From the NCBI RefSeq assembly GCF_020447225.1, contig NZ_JAJAEO010000174.1, forward strand, positions 1 to 64,000: 64,000 nucleotides of DNA, in the 5' to 3' direction. Position numbers and translations under genes: made by a program. This DNA is from Methylophaga pinxianii (lineage in GTDB: Bacteria > Pseudomonadota > Gammaproteobacteria > Nitrosococcales > Methylophagaceae). Positions 59,710 to 64,000 of this stretch are shown here, piece after piece (the stretch's first letter is position 1; each line of letters starts with the position of its first letter). Under the pieces are notes generated by a model that was not told the origin of the DNA, ran no database searches, and saw nothing but the letters and a program-made list of their open reading frames with translations.

Positions 59710-59842
59710 GTCTTATGACTCTCAAATTTTAAGTAAAATAATTATGCTAGCGTGGGTTAGAGATCTTATCAGCCGCGAAGTTCGCTAAGCGATTGTCTCA
59801 TATTTTTTCACAGCTTTCAGATTGAATAGCCGACTAATACAC

Positions 59843-59878
59843 TTGGTTATTCAGTCAAATGATACTATAATGGTATCA
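59843..59878 (+). promoter_or_regulatory. sufR promoter with palindromic operator
   Basis: A -35 box TTGGTT (59843-59848) and -10 box TATAAT (59866-59871) are 17 bases apart. A perfect inverted repeat TGATAC-N7-GTATCA (59860-59878) surrounds the -10 box. A repressor bound there would block RNA polymerase, so it is probably the autoregulatory site of the Rrf2 protein encoded next. Confidence 0.7.
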
Positions 59879-59894
59879 ATTGGGAGGGCGTGAA

Positions 59895-60383
59895 ATGTTA
59901 CGCATGAGTAAATTGACGGATTACGGCATTGTGCTGATGAGCTACATTGCCGAGCATCGAAGCAAACAGCATAGTGCGCACATGTTATCAGATGCAGTGC
60001 ATATGCCATTGCCGACGGTGCGAAAAATTTTAAAAGTGTTATCCACTGGCGGGCTTTTGACTTCAGAACGAGGCGCGCAAGGCGGATATACGTTAAGCGG
60101 TGATCCCGCGAGTATTTCTGTTGCCCAGATTATCACCGCAATTGAAGGGCCGATAGCGCTGACAGAATGCGTGAGCAGTGTTTCTCATTGCGATCAGGAA
60201 ACTCACTGCACCGTGCAGACAAATTGGAATCAAATCAACAACGCTGTATTTCACGCACTGGATGAGGTCAAGTTAGCCGATATGCTGGCACCTACTCTTT
60301 CAGCACCGCGGACAGTTCAATTTTACCCGCCCAATTACCGGGCAAAAGCAGTTACCTTACAGGATGGTGATCAACATGAATGA
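59895..60383 (+). CDS. sufR: Rrf2-family SUF operon regulator
   Basis: The 162-residue protein is a winged-helix Rrf2 regulator ([30 protein letters not shown]) with candidate cluster ligands C92, C99 and C105. The spacing (C-x6-C-x5-C) differs from IscR (C-x5-C-x5-C), and the gene starts the suf operon, so it is the SUF-specific regulator. ATG 59895 has GGGAGG seven bases upstream; the frame open to TTG 59880 is less likely. It overlaps sufB by eight bases. Confidence 0.92.
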   Translation: MLRMSKLTDYGIVLMSYIAEHRSKQHSAHMLSDAVHMPLPTVRKILKVLSTGGLLTSERGAQGGYTLSGDPASISVAQIITAIEGPIALTECVSSVSHCDQETHCTVQTNWNQINNAVFHALDEVKLADMLAPTLSAPRTVQFYPPNYRAKAVTLQDGDQHE

Positions 60384-61824
60384 TCAAACACAACAACTTG
60401 AAGCAATCACGCAGAAAGAATACAAAGCCGGGTTTTATACCGATATTGAATCAGAAAGTCTGCCGCCGGGTTTAAGCGAGGATGTCGTTCGCCAGATCTC
60501 GATGATTAAAGGCGAACCAGAATTTATGTTGGAATGGCGCTTGAAAGCTTATCGCCACTGGTTAACCATGGATACGCCTGAATGGGCACATGTGCATTAT
60601 CCGGAAATCGACTATCAGTCGGTCAGTTATTACTCTGCGCCGAAGAAAAAAACTGATGGTCCTAAAAGTCTTGATGAAGTGGATCCGGAATTACTACGTA
60701 CCTATGAGAAACTTGGCGTACCTTTGGATGAACGTGCACGTTTGGCCGGTGTAGCTGTTGATGCAGTCTTTGATAGTGTCTCTGTCTCAAATACGTTCAA
60801 AGATAAATTGGCCGAGCAGGGCATTTTGTTTATGCCAATCTCTGAAGCGATTCATGAGCATCCGGAACTGGTCAAAAAATATCTGGGTAGTGTTATACCC
60901 TACAAAGATAATTATTACGCTGCATTGAACTCAGCTGTGTTTACTGATGGTTCATTTGTCTATATCCCCAAAGGCGTGCGTTGCCCGATGGAACTGTCCA
61001 CCTATTTCCGTATCAATGCGGCAAATACCGGACAGTTTGAACGCACATTAATCATTGCTGATGATGATTCTTACGTAAGTTATTTGGAAGGCTGTACGGC
61101 GCCAATGCGTGATGAAAATCAGCTACATGCTGCGGTGGTAGAACTGGTGGCTTTAGATCGTGCAGAAATTAAATATTCCACTGTACAAAACTGGTATCCC
61201 GGCGATGAAAACGGTAAAGGCGGAATTTATAACTTTGTGACCAAACGTGCGGCCTGCCGCGGTGAAAGTTCAAAAGTTTCCTGGACACAGGTCGAAACAG
61301 GTTCGGCTATTACCTGGAAATACCCAAGTGTGGTGTTGCAAGGGGACAATTCAGTTGGTGAGTTTTATTCAGTCGCTGTCACTAATAATATGCAGCAGGC
61401 TGATACCGGCACCAAGATGATCCATCTGGGTAAAAACACCAGCTCAACCATTATTTCCAAAGGTATCTCTGCAGGACGATCATCCAACGCCTATCGGGGT
61501 CTGGTTCGCATCGGACCGAATGCCGAAAATGCTCGTAATTACACCGAATGTGACTCGCTATTAATGGGTGATAAATGTGCGGCGCATACATTCCCTTATA
61601 TAGAGGTGAAAAACCCGACAGCGCAGGTTGAGCACGAGGCTTCTACTTCAAAAATCAGTGAAGATCAGCTGTTCTACTGCAAACAACGTGGCTTGGATGT
61701 GGAAGACTCAGTCTCAATGATTGTGAATGGTTTCTGTAAACAAGTTATCCGTGAATTACCGATGGAGTTTGCCGTGGAAGCACAGAACCTGCTCGGTTTG
61801 TCGTTGGAAGGTTCGGTTGGCTAA
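60376..61824 (+). CDS. sufB: Fe-S cluster assembly scaffold SufB
   Basis: SufB with SufC and SufD forms the scaffold that builds Fe-S clusters under iron or oxidative stress. The 482-residue protein from ATG 60376 has [35 protein letters not shown], the [13 protein letters not shown] beta-helix and the C-terminal [11 protein letters not shown] and [17 protein letters not shown] blocks. Its start overlaps the sufR stop (ATGAATGA). The expected catalytic Cys and His/Glu residues at the C-terminal end are present. Confidence 0.97.
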   Translation: MNDQTQQLEAITQKEYKAGFYTDIESESLPPGLSEDVVRQISMIKGEPEFMLEWRLKAYRHWLTMDTPEWAHVHYPEIDYQSVSYYSAPKKKTDGPKSLDEVDPELLRTYEKLGVPLDERARLAGVAVDAVFDSVSVSNTFKDKLAEQGILFMPISEAIHEHPELVKKYLGSVIPYKDNYYAALNSAVFTDGSFVYIPKGVRCPMELSTYFRINAANTGQFERTLIIADDDSYVSYLEGCTAPMRDENQLHAAVVELVALDRAEIKYSTVQNWYPGDENGKGGIYNFVTKRAACRGESSKVSWTQVETGSAITWKYPSVVLQGDNSVGEFYSVAVTNNMQQADTGTKMIHLGKNTSSTIISKGISAGRSSNAYRGLVRIGPNAENARNYTECDSLLMGDKCAAHTFPYIEVKNPTAQVEHEASTSKISEDQLFYCKQRGLDVEDSVSMIVNGFCKQVIRELPMEFAVEAQNLLGLSLEGSVG

Positions 61825-61898
61825 ACGTCGTACCCTAAAATAACTACATGTTGGGCAGGTCAGGCTGCGCAACCTATAAAAATGAATAGAGAATAATT

Positions 61899-62678
61899 AT
61901 GAAAATGTTGGAAATCAAAAATTTACACGCATCAATTGAGGGCAAAGAAATTCTGCGTGGTATTAATTTGACGGTCAATGAAGGTGAAGTTCACGCCATT
62001 ATGGGGCCAAATGGTGCCGGTAAAAGCACGTTATCCAACGTGTTAACTGGTCGTGAAGGCTATGAAATCACTCAGGGTGAAGTCATATATAAAGGTGAAA
62101 ATCTGCTGGAACTCGAACCTGAAGAACGTGCCAGACGAGGTGTGTTTCTGGCGTTCCAATACCCAGTAGAAATTCCCGGTGTCAGCAACATCTATCTGCT
62201 TAAAGCAGCATTAAATGCCATTCGTAAACACCAAGGACTGGATGAATTAGATGCCATTGATTTCCTGACGCTGGTGCGTAGCAAAATGCAGCTGGTCAAA
62301 ATGGATGAACAGTTTTTGCACCGTAGCGTGAATGAAGGCTTCTCTGGTGGTGAGAAAAAGCGTAATGAAATATTGCAAATGGCTTTGTTGGAACCGCAAC
62401 TTGCCATAATGGATGAGACTGATTCCGGTCTGGATATTGATGCCCTGAAAACCGTTTCTGAAGGGGTGAATGCCTTGCGTAGTCCAGAACGTTCATTTGT
62501 CATGATTACCCATTACCAGCGTTTGTTGGATTACATTGTGCCGGACTTTGTGCATGTGTTATCTGAAGGCCGTATTGTTAAGTCTGGTGATAAAGAGTTA
62601 GCCAAAGAACTGGAAAAATCTGGTTATAGCTGGGTGCATGATTCACCTGAAGCAGAAGCCGAAGGTCAGCCTGCATGA
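61899..62678 (+). CDS. sufC: Fe-S assembly ATPase SufC
   Basis: SufC is the ABC-type ATPase of the SufBCD scaffold. It has Walker [13 protein letters not shown], signature [11 protein letters not shown], Walker [17 protein letters not shown] and the H-loop in [12 protein letters not shown], the SufC-specific form. The 259 residues are normal. It comes 75 bases after sufB and overlaps sufD by four bases. Confidence 0.97.
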   Translation: MKMLEIKNLHASIEGKEILRGINLTVNEGEVHAIMGPNGAGKSTLSNVLTGREGYEITQGEVIYKGENLLELEPEERARRGVFLAFQYPVEIPGVSNIYLLKAALNAIRKHQGLDELDAIDFLTLVRSKMQLVKMDEQFLHRSVNEGFSGGEKKRNEILQMALLEPQLAIMDETDSGLDIDALKTVSEGVNALRSPERSFVMITHYQRLLDYIVPDFVHVLSEGRIVKSGDKELAKELEKSGYSWVHDSPEAEAEGQPA

Positions 62679-63979
62679 AAGTATTAAAAGACATTCATAC
62701 TGATTTTTCTGCCGTAGCTAACAGCCGAGACGTTATGGTGGCTGACAATGCTCGCTGGAAAACGTTACGTGAACAGGCTCAGCACCAATTCGGTCGTATG
62801 GGGTTACCTGGACGAAAAGAAGAGGACTGGAAATATACCAGTTTATGGCAATTGGGCCAGGAACAGTTTGTTCATCAGGTATCCCAACCTGGCCACGCTG
62901 ATATTCACGAGCTGAAGCTGGTGGAAGATGCTTATCGTCTTGTGATTGTCGATGGTCGCGTCGATCTGACAGCTTCATCGATCAATGAGCTGCCGAGCGG
63001 ACTTACGGTAACACCGTTATCACAATCTATTGACCGCGCCAGTGAGTTTCTCAATCAGCAAATCAATATGGAAAAGCCAGGATTCAATGCTTTAAATACC
63101 ATGTTGATGAATGAAGGTATTTTCGTAGAGGTAGCCGAAAATACCAAGATTGATAAACCGATTGAGTTGATTGTGGTTAATAGTGGTCACACACTGCACT
63201 ATGCGATGCATTTGCGGCATGTCATTGTGCTTGGAAAAAACAGTCAGGCTACTTTGATCGAAGTCTATGCTGGTAATGAGAAAGCGAACGGTTTGACCGA
63301 TGTGGTGACAGAAGCCAATCTGGCTGAAAAAGCAGAACTGTTTCATTACAAATTACAGCGTGAATCATTAGATCACTTTCATGTTGCCACCATGGCGGCG
63401 ACTCAGGCTACTGACAGTAAATGGCACAACACCAACATTTCATTGGGTGGAAAACTTGCCAGAAATGACGTGCACAGCCAATTACTGGGAGAACAATCCC
63501 ATGTGACACTGAATGGTCTGTATCTGGTGACCGGTGAACAGCATGTCGATAACCATACTCGAATTGATCACAGTGTACCGAATACTACCAGTGAAGAAGT
63601 CTATAAAGGCGTACTGGATGAGCAAAGTCACGCAGTGTTTAACGGCAAAGTGATTGTGCATAAAGATGCACAGAAAACCGATGCTAATCAAAGTAACCGA
63701 AATTTGCTGTTGTCTCGCGGTTGTGAAATTGACACCAAACCGGAAATGGAAATCTATGCCGATGATGTTAAATGTGGTCATGGGAGTGCGGTAGGGCAAA
63801 TTAACGAAGATCAATTGTTTTTCTTGAGAAGCCGTGGTCTTGATGCAGTCAGTGCCCGAAGCTTGCTTACATTTGCCTTTGCTGTCGAGGTCATCGATCG
63901 CATTGCTAATCAGGAGCTCAAGCAATCCATCACCCGTGTCATTGAAAAACGCTTACCCAAAGGTGGCGCTCATGAGTAA
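62675..63979 (+). CDS. sufD: Fe-S assembly protein SufD
   Basis: SufD is the SufB paralogue that partners it in the scaffold and is needed for iron entry. The 434-residue protein has a [17 protein letters not shown]-terminal block, a beta-helix core and the C-terminal [21 protein letters not shown] motif shared with SufB. The start ATG 62675 is inside the sufC stop. It overlaps the sufS start by eight bases. Confidence 0.96.
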   Translation: MKVLKDIHTDFSAVANSRDVMVADNARWKTLREQAQHQFGRMGLPGRKEEDWKYTSLWQLGQEQFVHQVSQPGHADIHELKLVEDAYRLVIVDGRVDLTASSINELPSGLTVTPLSQSIDRASEFLNQQINMEKPGFNALNTMLMNEGIFVEVAENTKIDKPIELIVVNSGHTLHYAMHLRHVIVLGKNSQATLIEVYAGNEKANGLTDVVTEANLAEKAELFHYKLQRESLDHFHVATMAATQATDSKWHNTNISLGGKLARNDVHSQLLGEQSHVTLNGLYLVTGEQHVDNHTRIDHSVPNTTSEEVYKGVLDEQSHAVFNGKVIVHKDAQKTDANQSNRNLLLSRGCEIDTKPEMEIYADDVKCGHGSAVGQINEDQLFFLRSRGLDAVSARSLLTFAFAVEVIDRIANQELKQSITRVIEKRLPKGGAHE

Positions 63980-64000
63980 TCTGAATATTAATGCCATTCG
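63972..64000 (+). CDS. sufS: SufS cysteine desulfurase, first codons (cut by window edge)
   Basis: ATG 63972 opens [10 protein letters not shown] before the window ends. A start here, overlapping sufD, with an N-terminus like the SufS pattern (two or three polar residues then DAIR-type), fits the sufSBCD order in which sufS follows sufD. Only ten codons are visible, so this rests on context. Confidence 0.6.

Overview
The window looks like chromosome of a methylotrophic gammaproteobacterium, most like Methylophaga or a relative. The pointers are an orphan pqqA gene for the PQQ precursor peptide, a block of methanol-dehydrogenase accessory genes (mxaRSACKL type), and a gammaproteobacterial set of housekeeping genes. 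The genus is inferred from gene content only; no database search was possible.

Bases 1-19950 form a genomic island against a tRNA-Leu(CAA) gene, with two tyrosine recombinases at the tRNA-proximal end. Its left part (1-12731) is a Dpd-type system for putting 7-deazaguanines into DNA. It holds a TGT-like transglycosylase (dpdA), two DGQHR-domain dpdB-like genes around it, a DUF6884/YaaA-like gene, queC, and an unusual fusion of three QueD-like domains. On the other strand, converging on these, lie a helicase fragment cut by the window edge, a phospholipase-D-like protein (DpdK-like) and a large protein with a DUF2325-like C-terminus (possibly DpdD). QueC and QueD supply preQ0, DpdA with DpdB would insert it into DNA, and the helicase/PLD/large-protein group is probably the restriction side. 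After a degenerate spacer (IS-like remnants, a TGGTGCC microsatellite) comes an unassigned five-gene operon: zinc-ribbon protein, small protein, GNAT acetyltransferase, metallophosphoesterase, AAA+ ATPase.

Bases 20036-30820 are core chromosome: queA-trmJ-cysE, a reduced isc set (iscR, cysteine desulfurase, iscA, no iscU), bioA, orphan pqqA, ahpC/ahpF, and a NarX/NarL-like two-component pair. That pair is divergent from 31276-37622, a seven-gene run of MoxR, DUF58, MxaA-, MxaC-, MxaK- and MxaL-like proteins plus a second MxaC-like VWA protein. No mxaF/J/G/I structural genes are in the window.

Bases 37659-54983 are housekeeping: L,D-transpeptidase-like gene, nagZ, dnaE, pilU, accA, tilS, pyrG, kdsA, eno, ftsB, ispD, ispF, truD, a DUF1223 protein and cysG. 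Then follow a TonB-dependent receptor, nadC (minus), ampD, an FKBP isomerase (minus), and a suf operon (sufR-B-C-D and the first codons of sufS) running off the right edge. Both Rrf2 regulators, IscR and SufR, have recognisable operator-like palindromes upstream, so Fe-S cluster assembly seems to be controlled by two cluster-sensing repressors.
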